The notes below the pieces were generated by a model, which had not been told where the DNA came from, made no database searches, and saw only the letters and a list, made by a program, of their open reading frames with translations. Of a stretch of 50,338 bases of DNA, positions 39,423 through 50,338 are shown piece after piece; the first letter of the stretch is position 1, and the number at the start of each line of letters is the position of its first letter. Source of the stretch: Neocallimastix lanati (nom. inval.) (Eukaryota > Neocallimastigomycota > Neocallimastigomycetes > Neocallimastigales > Neocallimastigaceae); contig JACVTC010000310.1 of the NCBI GenBank assembly GCA_016946835.1, forward strand, positions 1 through 50,338. The letters run 5' to 3'. The position numbers were made by a program, and so were the translations under genes.

Positions 39423-40258
39423 TGGTAAAGAACGAACATATAATGGATTATTAATTAGAATTTCAACTTACTTTAGAATCCATTATATTATTCTTTACTT
39501 AATATTACTTTACTATATTTTCTATACTAAAATATTTTCTAAATATATTTTTTTTTATATTTTTATTAAAAGTTTCTAAAATATTATCAATAATTTTATA
39601 TTTTTATTATTAATATCAATATCTATAATTTAACCTCAAATTTTATTATTTTATTAAAGTGTTTATTATCAATATTAATATTTTATTTTTTTTTTCAAAT
39701 ATATTATTATATTATTATTATATTGTATCAATATTAAACTTGTATTCTTTTTAGTATTTTATTTTATTTTTAAATTGATTATTTTATATTTTTATTCCCC
39801 ACAAATAAAATCAAATCTTAATTGATTAATAATAAATATTAAATATATTATAGTTTTTAAATTTATTTTATATAAAATATAAGAATTATATTAACATTCT
39901 TGATTAAAATAACTTTATTTTTCTGTAAAATCTTTTTAAATTTTGTTTGTTACTTTTCGTATATATTAAATAATTTAGTTTTAGTATATGAAAAATAATA
40001 TAAAATTATGTAAACAAAATTTATTAAAATAAAAATACTTATGAATTAGTTAATTTAAATTAATATAAAATTTTAATTAATTAGTAATAGTAAATATTTT
40101 TTTTTTAAATATGATAATAAAATGTAGAAAGGCTTTACATATTTATTTTTTTTCAAAAAGTATAAATAAGTGAAGTTTTTCAATAATTAAAATGTAGACA
40201 GAAAAAATATTAAAAATAAATAATTAAATAAAATTCTAATAAAACCCGAACCATAACA
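39423..40258 (+). repeat. Solo LTR, family B
   Basis: 836 bp; CTGA on both sides (39419-39422, 40259-40262). It abuts the pol of element H, which resumes at 40263. Confidence 0.88.
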
Positions 40259-40262
40259 CTGA

Positions 40263-43200
40263 AGATTTCGTTACAATCAATTAGATTTGTCTTATTTAGC
40301 CGAGAAAAGAATAGAACCCGTTAAACGAAGTAATAAAGAGGAGAGGCTGAAAGAATTAAGAGAAGGTAGCCTGAATGAAGATAAAGAACAAGACCTGGCT
40401 GAAAGGGTGACGAATCTAGAACGTCACAACCGCTTGATGGACGGGTTTGAAGAATATCTAATAGAGGACCTAGTGGATAAGGTAGCCGACACTGAAGTTG
40501 GTACCAAATTAGTCCATTTATTTGATCTCTTTCCAAAGTTTCGTTCGGCTTTCCAGAAGAAATTAAAGTTAAAGCCAAAAACAACATCAAAAACAATTAC
40601 CAATGAAAGTGTGATCACTAATGCAGTAAATGTAATAAGTGAAAATAAAATCTCAAAAGTTTATGGGCAAATAGAAGGACAAAATGGCGAAATCTTTCTA
40701 GACTCTTGTGCTAGTATTAATATGGTTACTCGTGCTGCTTTGAAGAAGTATAAAATAAACAAAAAGCCAGTTGGAAACATCACCGAAATGATATTACAAG
40801 CATATATCAATACTACTATGTCTTCCGATATCTATGAACTAGAGATCTCTATAGGACCAGTAACTTTTAAAGATTATTTCAGAGTTATTGAAAAGGACGA
40901 TCTATTTGAATTATTAATTGGGGTAGATTCACTTAAGAAACATAAATTAATACTAAACTTTAATGATGATACGTTGTATACTACTGATAAAAATAATTTC
41001 CCAATAAGACTTGCATCAATTTATTACGATTTACGTTTAAATGCTGACGACGAAAATAATGAGACCTCAGAAGAAGTGGAAGAAGTAGATGCAAGTAAAC
41101 CAGTAAATATAACCGTGTCCCTGATTACAGCAAATGAAGAGTCATTGGATAATAAGGAAACTCGTGTTGAGAAAATTATTAATTTAATCCCAAAAGTGGT
41201 TAAGGATCCAGTTACCAAGCTGTTCGAAGATTTTAAAGACATTTTGGCCATGAAAGCAGACGACTTGAAACCAACCAAACTTCTACCACACAGGATCATA
41301 CTCAAACCAGGAAGCAAGCCAGTCAAACGGCGAGCATACCGTTTATCGAAGATTCAGGCTCAAGCGTTAAAGAAAGAGTTAGAAAAATTGATAAACAATG
41401 GCCTGATAGAACCTTCCCACTCTCCTTGGTCCTCTCCAGTAGTATTAGTTTTAAAGAAAAATGGTCAATATAGAATGTGCGTGGACTACCGGAGAGTTAA
41501 CAGTTTAACAGAAAAGGATGCGTACGCTCTACCTCTCATTGACGATATCCTTAGTTACATTGGAAGGAATCAAGTTCTATCAACTATTGATCTATTTTCG
41601 GGTTACCACCAAGTGCCAATGTACCCGGAAGATCAAGAGATAACTTGTTTCACAACACTTTATGGAAATTATAACTTTAAGGTCATGCCCTTTGGGTTGT
41701 GTAACGCTCCCGCAACCTTCCAAAGGGAGATGAATAGGATTTTTTTTAACTTAATTGGTAAGAGCGTTTTTGTTTACATTGACGACTTGGTTGTTTTCTC
41801 TCCTTCTTATGAACAGCATGTTAAGGATCTTAGCGAGGTTTTCACCATACTACAAGATAACGGATTGAAGTTGAACTTGGAAAAATGCCATTTCTTTCAA
41901 GAAGAAGTGGAATTGTTAGGTCACGTCTTATCTACCAAAGGTATACAACCAATTCCTGAAAAGGTGAATGTTATTTATAATTGGATCCCTCCAAAAGATG
42001 TATCTAAACTTCGTTCATTTATAGGAGCAGTTGGGTATTATCGAAAGTTTATTAAGGACTTTGCCCAAATTGCCAGTCCACTTTTTCAGTTGTTAAAGAA
42101 AGATTCAAAATTTGAGTGGACTAAGGAATCCGACTTAGCTTTTAAGACTCTCAAAGAAAGATTAATACAGGCCCCTATACTAATACCACCGGATTTCAAT
42201 AAACCATTCATTATAAGAAGCGATACATCTCGTACTGGAATTGGAGGCGTCATCATACAAAAGGATGATAATGGAGTTGAGAAACCAATTCATTATGTTA
42301 GTAGAGCGCTGCGGAAGGCTGAAACTAACTATAGTGTTACCGATTTAGAGGGAACTGCAGCATTATACTGCATAAAGAAATTTAAACATTATATTTTAGG
42401 AAATAACTTAGTTACTTCATTGGTGACCGATCACAAACCCCTAGTTGGAATCTGCAATAATACGGAGCCCTCTAATAACCGCCATTTAAAGTGGGTAACT
42501 ACGTTAAGTGCTCTTCAGGTTAAGGTTCAATTTGAGGAGGGAAGGAAGAATGTTATTGCCGATGCTCTGTCCAGGATGGATACTATGAAAAAAATAGAAG
42601 AATTGGAGAAGAAAGGTAATGAAATGGTACTCGTCTCGCAAAATATTGAAGATTTTATCAAGAGTAGAATCGTCGAAATAGAAGGAAAGAAATATTATAA
42701 ACAAAACGGAAGACTTAGGAAAATAGTTGACAACGAAGAAGAAAAGTTAAAGTTGATTGAAGCTGCTCATGCCATAGGTCACGAAGGTATTTATAAAACA
42801 TACCATCGGTTGAAACCCAATTATTATTGGAAAGGAATGAATAGAGAAATCCAAACCTATATTAGATGCTGCCCAAAATGGCAAATGTATAAACGCCAAA
42901 AGCAAAATGAAAATGTAGAAAACTTACCAACCAAGCCGGGATACCCATTCTCCAGAGTCGGATTGGATCTTGTTGGACCGTTACCAAAGACAAGAGCTGG
43001 GAACAAATATATAATAGTCTTAGTGGACTATTTAACTAAATGGGTGGAAGCTGAACCATTAAAGGAAATTGGTTCAAATGATGTAATAAGATTTCTAAAA
43101 AAAGTATTTGCTCGTCATGGGGTTCCTGAGCTGTTGATTACAGATAACCGGCCACAGTTTTACTCAGATAAGACCAAAGCTTTTTTGGATCTCCATGATG

Positions 43201-43781
43201 TTTACGTAAATTATGCAAATACGTACCACCCCTCGACCAATGGAGAAGTCGAAAACAGGAACAAGGAAGTTATTAAGTATTTAAAATTATTAGCCAACGA
43301 AGAAGATGATTGGGATGAGATTCTACCCAGTGCTTTGTGGGCCTTGAGGACATGCAAAAATGAAAGAACAAAGTTTAGTAGTTTCGAACTATTGTATGGA
43401 CGCCAAGATCTACAACCACTGGAACTAACATTAAATAAGGAAAGTAGGAATAAATATGAAAAGGAAGAAGAATATTGGCTCCAGAAATTCATACAACACC
43501 ACAAGTGGATCAAGGAAGCAGTAGAAAATATCGAGACTGCAAATAAACTATGGAGTGACCGCCGTAAACAAATAAGAAGAATGCGTTCGGATTATAAACC
43601 AGGGGATCTAGTATTAGTCAAGGTTTTCAATAGAAGAAAGTTAGATCCATACTTTACCGGACCTTTAAAAATAATAAAAAAGGAGTTCAACACCGTTACT
43701 GTCTGTGACCCGATATCTGGGGAAATTGCTGAAAGAAATATACACTTAAAGAACGTAATTCCCTATTTTTCTGAATTATAA
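40263..43781 (+). pseudogene. pol: Element H pol, truncated at the 5' side, damaged integrase
   Basis: A frame open from the cluster edge reads LDLSYL..., matching the D Pol linker, so the upstream part was separated by the LTR cluster. Residues from codon 40287: protease D139-S-C, RT with YIDD at 497-500, RNase H (RSDTSRTGIGG), integrase D894-x58-D953-x35-E989. The fourth zinc ligand is lost (CPKW, Trp at 865 instead of Cys), and the usual DNG after the second catalytic Asp is DNR. There is no premature stop. It cannot be translated as normal Gag-Pol and integrase is probably defective. Confidence 0.88.
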
Positions 43782-43791
43782 CCAATTAAAG

Positions 43792-43827
43792 GACTTCAAG
43801 GGACGAAGTCTACTCTTAAGAGGGGAC
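43792..43827 (+). promoter_or_regulatory. Element H hairpin and polypurine tract
   Basis: Hairpin GACTTC/GAAGTC (43792-43797/43805-43810), then AAGAGGGGAC (43818-43827) and GTCT before the LTR. Confidence 0.65.
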
Positions 43828-43831
43828 GTCT

Positions 43832-43864
43832 TGGAACGTTACGTTCAGAAAAATATGAATTTCT

Positions 43865-43908
<44 letters not shown>

Positions 43909-44276
43909 AAATTATTTAAATTTATATTTAATTAGTTTATATGAATAAGTAAATAAATAATGATATTTATTTAACAAACAATTAAATTATTAAATTAAAG
44001 TATATTTTTAATTAAAAGTTAGTATTTTTATTTATGTAAATAATAAACTAAATAGTTAAATAATTTTAAATTACTAATATTTCTAAATAATATGTATTTA
44101 AAATAAATATTTTTAATTATTTTTAATATGTATTTAAAATAAATATTGTTTATTATTTTTAAGGTATATTTAGTTAAAATATATTAATTCAATTTATATT
44201 AACAATTAAATTGTATAAAAATTATAAAATAAAAATTAGGAAAATAACCAAATAGTATAAAAAAATATTAAATTAA

Positions 44277-44312
<36 letters not shown>

Positions 44313-44432
44313 ATATATAAATAGGAAATTTTACAAAAATAAATTTTTGGGGAAAAAATAATAATATTAATAAAATAAAATAAAAATAAATAAAATATTA
44401 TAAAAATAATTAATATAGAGCATTATGTCCCA
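43832..44432 (+). repeat. Element H 3' LTR
   Basis: Starts TGGAACGTTACG after the polypurine tract. The end at TGTCCCA (44432) is inferred from TGG/CCA ends and from where K begins. TATATAAATAG at 44314 is its likely TATA box. A runs at about 43872-43905 and 44283-44311. No second copy confirms the boundaries. Confidence 0.6.
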
Positions 44433-44436
44433 TGTT

Positions 44437-44931
44437 TGATACGGTACCACCATAAATACCATAATTTAGTGAAAATTAGGTTAGTGAAATCTTATTGGTT
44501 AATAATAATTTAGTAATAATATATATAGTTAGTAAATAATAATAGTTTAAGGAATGGTTCTTTTATTAATATTAATTTAGTTTATTAATAATTTAACCTA
44601 TAAACATGTTTATTAGTATAGTTTAGTGTAGTTTTATATTTAGTTTACATTAATAATATGATAGATTTTAGTAATTAATTATATTTTATTGAATGATTTA
44701 ATTATATTTTAACTAATTAACAACTATTTATATTGATGATGTATTTTTATTGATGAATGATAATAAATAAATAAAATAAATAAACTAAATATTAAAGTGT
44801 GAATATTATTATTGTGTGTATTATTCTATATAATATTAGAATATATTATTTTGTCAATTATTCCCTACTGTTATCGTCCAAATAAAATAAAATAAATATT
44901 GATATTGATGTTTAATAAAAATATCGTATCA
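44437..44931 (+). repeat. Solo LTR K
   Basis: 495 bp with TGATAC/GTATCA ends and a perfect TGTT duplication (44433-44436, 44932-44935). Diverged relative of LTR A (both keep TATTGGTnAATAATAATTT). Confidence 0.85.
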
Positions 44932-45511
44932 TGTTGATAAATAACAAAATTATTAAATTAAAATAAATAATAAAAAACAAATTCTGTCTAACTTAACCCA
45001 AAAATTAATCCATTCTAAAAAAAATTAAATCCATATTTAATAAAAATTAATTAAATAAAAATAATTAAAATAAAATAATAATAAATTAATTAATCATTAA
45101 TAATTTTAATTAAAAACTAAAATAAATTAATAAATAATATTTTTCTAAGACTACAAATAAACAAAATAATAAACAAATTTAACAAATTATAAATAACAAA
45201 TAAACAAACTTATAAACATCTCAAAGTTAAAATTAACTAGTTAAATAATTTTTAAGTTACTTTTATTTAAAATAATGATTATTTTATTTATTTTATAACT
45301 CAACTTTTATAAACAAATTGTAATTAAAATAACATTTTAAAACTCATCTTTATTAATATTTTAATTGTAAATATTGTTTAATTTAATAATAAATTATTCT
45401 TTATTTCTCTTTTATTAATTTTATTATTTTTAATGTAAATAGTTTAAAATCAAAGAAAAATATAAAAACATGTAAATATTTCTTATAAATTATTCTTTAT
45501 TATTAATTAGT

Positions 45512-45741
45512 TAATAAATTATTATAAATATTTTATTAGTTTTAATAATCAAAAAGTATGATTATTAATTATTTAATAAATTATTATAAATATTTTATTA
45601 GTTTTAATAATCAAAAAGTATGATTATTAATTATTTAATAAATTATTATAGATATTTTATTAGTTTTTAATAATCAATTTTTTTTATGATTATTAATTAT
45701 TTTGATAAATTATTATATATTTTATTAGTTATTAATAATCA
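45512..45741 (+). repeat. 62-bp tandem repeat
   Basis: About 3.5 copies of a unit containing AAATTATTATAAATATTTTA and AATAATCAAAAAGTATGATT; later copies are diverged. Confidence 0.8.
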
Positions 45742-46702
45742 ATTTTATTATTAAAATTTAAAATAAATTAGTATAAATAATAAATATTTCATTTTATTAT
45801 TTTATTAGTTTTAACAATTATTTTATTAATTTAAACAAAATTAATTATTAAATAAATAAAGATTAATATTAAAATAAAAATAAATTTTTTTAATAAAACA
45901 TTTTTGTGTTTAAAACATATTTATTTTTTTTTAAATTTCTTAAATCAATTTTATTCAGTATTTATCCTTTTATTCACTTCTACAAAATTTAATTTTTGTA
46001 GATTAAGAATATTAGGTATAAATCATTGTATGATAAGAATGTACTAAATAATGCATTCTTAATTAAATCTACGATTTATTTCTAATACATTATGTGTACA
46101 TTATTATTTTTGTACTTTAATAAATTTTTAAATCCAAAGATCAAAAATTAAATCAAAAATTATATTAAACTTTATATTTTTATATTAAATCTTATATTAA
46201 TAGTAATATTTTTATATATTTAAAACTTATACTAGCAATATTAATAATAAATCTTATTTTTTTATTTTTATATTAATAATGAAAATTTGTATTAATAATA
46301 TTTTTATATATTGATGATTAAAAATTTATATATTATATTTTAACTTTTATTATAAAATTTTATATCGAAATGTTTTATTTTATATTGAAAAATATTTTAT
46401 TTTATTAAAAACCTTTATATTAGAATAGTATTTTTATTTTTATTTGAATATTTTAACAGATTGTAATAAAAATTATAGCCAATTAAATAAATTCTTATTA
46501 GTAATATTTTAGATAGATTATAAAAAAAAAAAAAAAAATGATTTATTAATATTATAAATGTATTTTATTTATATTGTTATAATTAAATTTTATATAATCC
46601 ATTATAAAACTCAATTTAAATTTAATAGTTTTTATAAAAAAAAAAAAAAAATAAATAAAATGTAATTTAGTGGCAAGAACAACTTTTATGCCTTGAAAAA
46701 AG

Positions 46703-46711
46703 TATAAATAG
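46703..46711 (+). promoter_or_regulatory. Element G LTR TATA box
   Basis: TATAAATAG, about 130 bp before the LTR end, as in B. Confidence 0.55.
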
Positions 46712-46849
46712 TTGTAAATTTTGCTACTAATTTTTAAATATCATCAAATAAATTTAATAAAATAAATAAATAAAATAAATAAATAAATAAATAAAATTTG
46801 TGTTTCTTACTTTATTTTTATTTAATTCTCTAAAACCTTAACATTTATA

Positions 46850-46869
46850 TGGTGGAGATATCGGGGAAT
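46850..46869 (+). promoter_or_regulatory. Element G tRNA primer-binding site
   Basis: The same 20 nt as in B and C. Confidence 0.8.
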
Positions 46870-47155
46870 TAAATAGAAATAATAGTAAATAACATAGATT
46901 TTTTTTAATTTTTTTTTATTTTATATTGATAAACAAGTAAGTCGTTAATCCTTTGATTAACCTATGGCGCTTGTTTGATATATATATAAAAAAAAATTTT
47001 TTTTTTAAATAAGTAAAATTAAGATTCTAAAAAAACAAATTTTGTAAAATTATAACAAGGAGCGGATAGAGCTCATACACAGTGTATTTCCAGAAAACAA
47101 CAAAATATCTATTATTCATAGTAGGTTATTGGATAATAGTTATTTTGGGAATTAA

Positions 47156-47290
47156 TTGGAAAGTAGACGAAGGTATTTGGTTACCGACCCGGTAATAATA
47201 GTTCAGCCTTCAACGTTTCAACACACGAAGGTGCGGGTACTTTCCAAGCACTGGCGAATAAGGAGCTTACGTCACCGAAGGTGTAAGATT
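47156..47290 (+). ncRNA. Structured island in element G leader
   Basis: A 10-bp helix TTGGAAAGTA/TACTTTCCAA (47156-47165 with 47238-47247) encloses TTACCG-acc-CGGTAA (47181-47195) and CCTTC/GAAGG. It is followed by a hairpin CTTA..CACC-gaa-GGTG-TAAG ending near 47290. GC-rich compared with its surroundings. There may be an equivalent of the B domain at 4626-4801 (both have a CCTTC/GAAGG hairpin) but I cannot align them. Confidence 0.5.
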
Positions 47291-47533
47291 GTTTTTTTTT
47301 TATATTTTTTTTATTTTTCTTTGTGCTAGTTATAAGGCACTTTATTATATAAAGTATTAGACTTTGGCTAACTTCGCCATTTAAATTTTTTTTTATTTTT
47401 TTTTATTACTGATACTTTATTTGTTTAATAATTCCTGTAAAAGAATCTTAATTTACTTTGAAAATATTGTGTTTTTAGTTAATTTTTATTAGTTAATAAA
47501 AATATTATTGAATACTTTTAAAATTTTTTTATT

Positions 47534-47695
47534 TCGTACATAGATTATCGGATTAAGTTTATCCTACATAGTAATTGGGCTAGTGGGCTCTGAACTGCTA
47601 TATTTTATATTGAATATAGTAATCGTGGCACACGCGTGGCATGACACCATTAGGTAAGCTGCACGTCAGACAGTGTGTACTATCAGATTGTACGA
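47534..47695 (+). ncRNA. Conserved structured leader RNA module (G copy)
   Basis: Closing helix TCGTACA/TGTACGA (47534-47540/47689-47695), CCTAC/GTGGG (one G-U), CTATATT/AATATAG (47598-47604/47613-47619), ACC/GGT, and long-range GCACAC/GTGTGT (47628-47633/47673-47678). Confidence 0.8.
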
Positions 47696-47860
47696 CAATA
47701 AAGATTATTTTTTGTGTTTAATAATTATAATTAATTAATAATTTTATTAGCTATAACAATACAATATTTATCGTTTAAAAAGAAAAATTTTTGAAAGGTG
47801 AAAATAATAAATAAAACTTTGCTTCTAAATTTATTACTACAAATATACTAAATTACAAAA

Positions 47861-48134
47861 TTCAAGTGGTCGATAAAGATTTCGAGCTTGAAAAATATTC
47901 TATTAAGTTGTCGATAAAGATTTCGAACTTAAAATTATTTTATTAAGTTGTCGATAAAGATTTCGAACTTAAAATTATTCCATTGAGTTGTCGATAAAGA
48001 TTTCGAACTTAAAAATTATTCTATTAAGTTGTCGATAAAGATTTCGAACTTAAAAATTATTCTTAATAAAGTAGTCGAAAAGAACCTCGTGCTTTATAAT
48101 TTCTACTAAGTTGTTGATAAGGATTTCGAGCTTA
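47861..48134 (+). repeat. Array of seven bulged hairpins before gag (G)
   Basis: Units about 40-56 bp apart. The first is TTCAAG-TGG-TCGA-loop-TCGA-G-CTTGAA (47861-47892); four read TTAAG or TTGAG with CTTAA; the sixth ATAAAG/CTTTAT; the seventh TAAG/CTTA with inner TTGA/TCGA. Outer stems change in pairs. All keep a 3-nt 5' bulge and a short 3' purine bulge (the sixth is less regular). Ends about 160 bp before the gag ATG. Confidence 0.8.
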
Positions 48135-48291
48135 TATCTACTAAAGAAAGCAAATAAAATTTTTATTTTCAAAAGTTACTAAAATATATTGTTTTAAAAA
48201 TTGATTCGATATTAAATTACCTATTAAATTATATTTTGAAAGTTGGATTTCCCAAATTTATTCGTATTTAATCACCTCATATTTAGACAAA

Positions 48292-49190
48292 ATGTCCAAG
48301 GAAACAACTTTGAGCTTTAAAGAATTGAAAAAAGAATTGAGAGATATTGTGAAACTTAGCAAGGACAATTTAGATATTAAGTCCTGGGCTACTGAATTAA
48401 AACTTTGGATCAAGATACAAGGTATCACAGATCCAGAAACAATATTTAATGCTTGTTTACTTACCAGCTCTGGTGAAGTACAACGCGTTATTGAAGATTT
48501 GGGAGAAGATAGTGATGGTGAAAGTGATGATTCATCAGATGAAGAAGAAGATGATGATGAAGAAGAAAATGTTGATGATGATATTAAATTTCCTTCTCTT
48601 GGAAAAATTATTTCAAGTCTTGAAAATTTTTACGGTATTAAAGAAGACTAAATTTACTTCTTAAAGAACTTCGTGCAATGCGAATTAAAAGAAACGAAAA
48701 GATTAAAGACTTTAATGTAAGATATAGAACTTTGTACACTAAACTTGATAAAAAGAGAAGAAAGCGCATTGGTGTACTAGATTATATTGATTCTATTCAA
48801 AATAATTATGAAGCCTGGAAGAAATTATCCCTTAAAGATGATATAAGTATGGATAAAGCTTTCAAAATTGCCGAGAAAGTAGATAGACTTTCTGTAAGGA
48901 ACAATAATACCTATAATATTAATAATTCCCACATAATCAAAATAATCAAAACAGTACTACTTCAAGACTTTATACTAAAAGAAGAAACGAAAATTTCCAA
49001 ACAAGTCAAACAAATAATAAACCGAAACCTCAAGATATTATAGAAGAATCAACCCAGAAAATGAGAAATTTATCTGTTAAAACTTGCTTCTTCTGTAAGG
49101 AAGAAGGTCATTACTCATACTATTGCCCTCAATTAAATAAGATTATGGAAAAAAATAAAAAAGAAATATATTCCAAAAAAGTCTTTAAAC
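48292..49190 (+). pseudogene. gag: Element G gag, frameshifted
   Basis: The ATG at 48292 starts a clear relative of B/C Gag (LSFKELKKELRDIVKL; acidic stretch). It stops at TAA 48649, where homologues read KEDQ. The next part (48678-49043) continues the conserved RIKRNEKIKDFNVRYRTLY region in a second frame, and the CCHC knuckle (CFFCKEEGHYSYYC, from about 49084) is in a third. The knuckle frame enters the slippery site already in the pol frame, so frameshifting would no longer be needed. Non-functional. Confidence 0.88.
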
Positions 49191-49216
49191 TTCTAAATGG
49201 GAGCAGAAGCACTCCC
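49184..49216 (+). promoter_or_regulatory. -1 ribosomal frameshift cassette (G)
   Basis: TTTAAAC (49184-49190), spacer TTCTAAAT, GGGAG (49199-49203), loop CAGAAGCA, CTCCC (49212-49216). Kept in a decayed element. Confidence 0.85.
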
Positions 49217-50074
49217 AATGACAAAACAATAGCTTCATTAAATAATTTACAAAATAATACTTTTACTAAGAATACTCCAATTGATAATAATTCCTTTAAT
49301 GAAGAATCTGAAGAATCTGATTTTAGTGACACAACTGAAAGTGAGGATGATATCATTATAAATGCTATAAAAAGAAAAATGAATGATAATAACAGCGAAA
49401 AAGAAGAAAATAATTCCAAGAAAGTACATAAAAGTTTAAAAGATAATCCACGTCCTTTCGCAACTCCTGCTTTAAGAAAGAAGAAAGAAAATGAGCTACA
49501 TAATAAACCAAATAAAGTTTATAAAAATTCAAATACTTCCTTCAATTTTAACTCAACCAAATATTAACAAAGAAAAACAAAAGAAAAGGAATTAAGAAAT
49601 ATGACAAGAGTAAGAGAAAGTAAAGAAGAAAACAACAATTATTCATCAAAAGGAAAGGAAAAAGTTGAATCTGAAGATATACTTGTAATCGATAATGAAA
49701 TAGAAGATCTAGAAATGAATAAAGATAATCAACAAAATAAAACTAATACTTTGGAAAAATTAATTTCAACAAAAACTAAAGAAACTAATAATGGAAATAC
49801 TCAATTAGTAAAAAGGAATATCAAAATGATGAATAATAAAGAACCTTACAATATTATGGATGATTTAAATAATCTTAAATCCAATATTACGATAGGTCAA
49901 CTCTTGAATGCATGTCCCAAAATTCGTTCACAATTAACTCAAGGTTTAAAGTTAGAAAAATCTAAAATAATTGGAACTGTAGACAATGTAATAGCACGAA
50001 CTTTATTAGTGAATAACTATGATCATAGCTACATAAGTAAAAGTAATGAAGTAGCCGAAGAAGACTTAGCAATG
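49191..50074 (+). pseudogene. pol: Element G pol, N-terminal linker only
   Basis: Matches the B/C Pol linker before the protease: KSLKDNPRP-, IGQLLNACPKIRSQ and DHSYISKSNE-like motifs are recognisable. A small frame disturbance at 49565-49600 splits it. Homology ends abruptly after EEDLAM, at the position where B and C continue into the protease. No catalytic domain lies in the window. Confidence 0.82.
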
Positions 50075-50338
50075 GAGAAAAACCTAGATAAGATTTTTTG
50101 ATTGATATTCTATCCATATCGATCATCGTATCAATTAGGTAAAACCAATTACTTTTAAGAAGTAATTGGGAAAAACCCTAATTAACCGATTCGTTAATCT
50201 AATGTAATTGATCGAAAATAAAAGAATAAAATAATAAAAGATATTTCGATCATAAAATTATAATTTTACAAATAAGGAAAATAACATAATGATATTAATA
50301 AACAAAATACAGAATACATTATTAAAATACATATTAGA
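50073..50338. other. Unassigned insertion at the right edge
   Basis: Sequence starting TGGAGAAAAACC breaks the pol homology of G. It contains a 10-bp inverted repeat CCAATTACTT/AAGTAATTGG (50145-50154/50160-50169). It could be the start of another LTR (TG at 50073), but the other end is outside the window. Confidence 0.35.

Larger units (their letters stand above)
40263..44432 (+). mobile_element. Element H: 5'-truncated Ty3/Gypsy element
   Basis: It starts inside pol at the LTR cluster and includes the rest of pol, a polypurine tract and one 3' LTR (43832-44432). Gag, frameshift site and 5' LTR are absent from the window. Related to D by Pol sequence and 3' hairpin. Confidence 0.85.
44932..46843 (+). 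repeat. Probable long 5' LTR of element G
   Basis: The right end (CCTTAACA, 46843) is set by the primer site 6 bp later. The left end is inferred: TGTT at 44932 would pair with terminal AACA, giving about 1.9 kb. No second copy is in the window, so the left part could instead be older flanking DNA. There is no reading frame. A 62-bp tandem repeat lies at 45512-45741 and TATAAATAG at 46703. Confidence 0.45.
46850..50072 (+). mobile_element. Element G internal region, decayed and interrupted
   Basis: Primer site, long structured leader, hairpin array, gag with several frameshifts, frameshift cassette and the start of pol. Homology to B/C Pol stops at about 50075, just before the protease. B/C lineage by Gag, primer site and leader module. 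Confidence 0.85.

Noticed and set aside
45990-46090. Inverted repeat GTAGATTAAGAAT/ATTCTTAATTAAATCTAC as a MITE
   Set aside because: No target duplication or second copy; probably a local hairpin in the putative G LTR.

Overview
The window is extremely AT-rich (intergenic parts nearly pure A/T, A or T runs of 30-50, AAT/AAC-encoded asparagine runs in proteins). Apart from two tRNA genes at the left edge it consists entirely of stacked Ty3/Gypsy-type LTR retrotransposons. Eukaryotic-type tRNAs, fungal-looking Gag/Pol proteins and this composition point to a very AT-rich lower eukaryote; an anaerobic gut fungus (Neocallimastigomycota) is my first guess and a dictyostelid amoeba the main alternative. 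I cannot decide this from sequence alone. No ordinary host protein gene is visible. Family letters below are mine. Layout: a tRNA-Cys/tRNA-Gly pair on the minus strand (171-321), then element A (337-3258, gag-only, broken), element B (3263-12317, complete gag and pol), a C-family solo LTR (12322-20433) split by a minus-strand chromodomain element F (12804-20122), a complete element C (20438-27449), and element D (27454-36669, complete except for one frameshift in pol). Then come five abutting solo LTRs (A, C, E, C reversed, B; 36674-40258), a 5'-truncated element H (pol 40263-43781 and 3' LTR), solo LTR K (44437-44931), and the 5' part of a decayed element G (to about 50072), which is interrupted by unrelated sequence at the right edge. 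B, C and G form one lineage (related Gag, FIDD reverse transcriptase box, shared 20-nt tRNA-type primer site). A, D and H, with LTRs E and K, form a second (shared LTR tails; A and D also share a primer site). F is a chromovirus that seems to prime reverse transcription from its own RNA end. How the parts work: Gag is made first. A conserved slippery heptamer followed by a fixed-geometry stem-loop shifts a share of ribosomes by -1 into pol, giving Gag-Pol (protease, reverse transcriptase, RNase H, integrase). LTRs supply TATA promoters, a primer site next to the 5' LTR starts cDNA synthesis, and a hairpin plus G-rich polypurine tract precedes the 3' LTR. The most unusual content is RNA. A roughly 160-nt structured leader module is closed by a fully covarying helix in three families. 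Tandem arrays of bulged hairpins lie just upstream of gag in two families. Element B has a tRNA-like domain in its leader. F has an 11-nt self-priming match. The stack beside the tRNA-Cys gene, with the same 4-bp TTTT between consecutive elements, suggests repeated integration at one Pol III start-site target, as known for Ty3.
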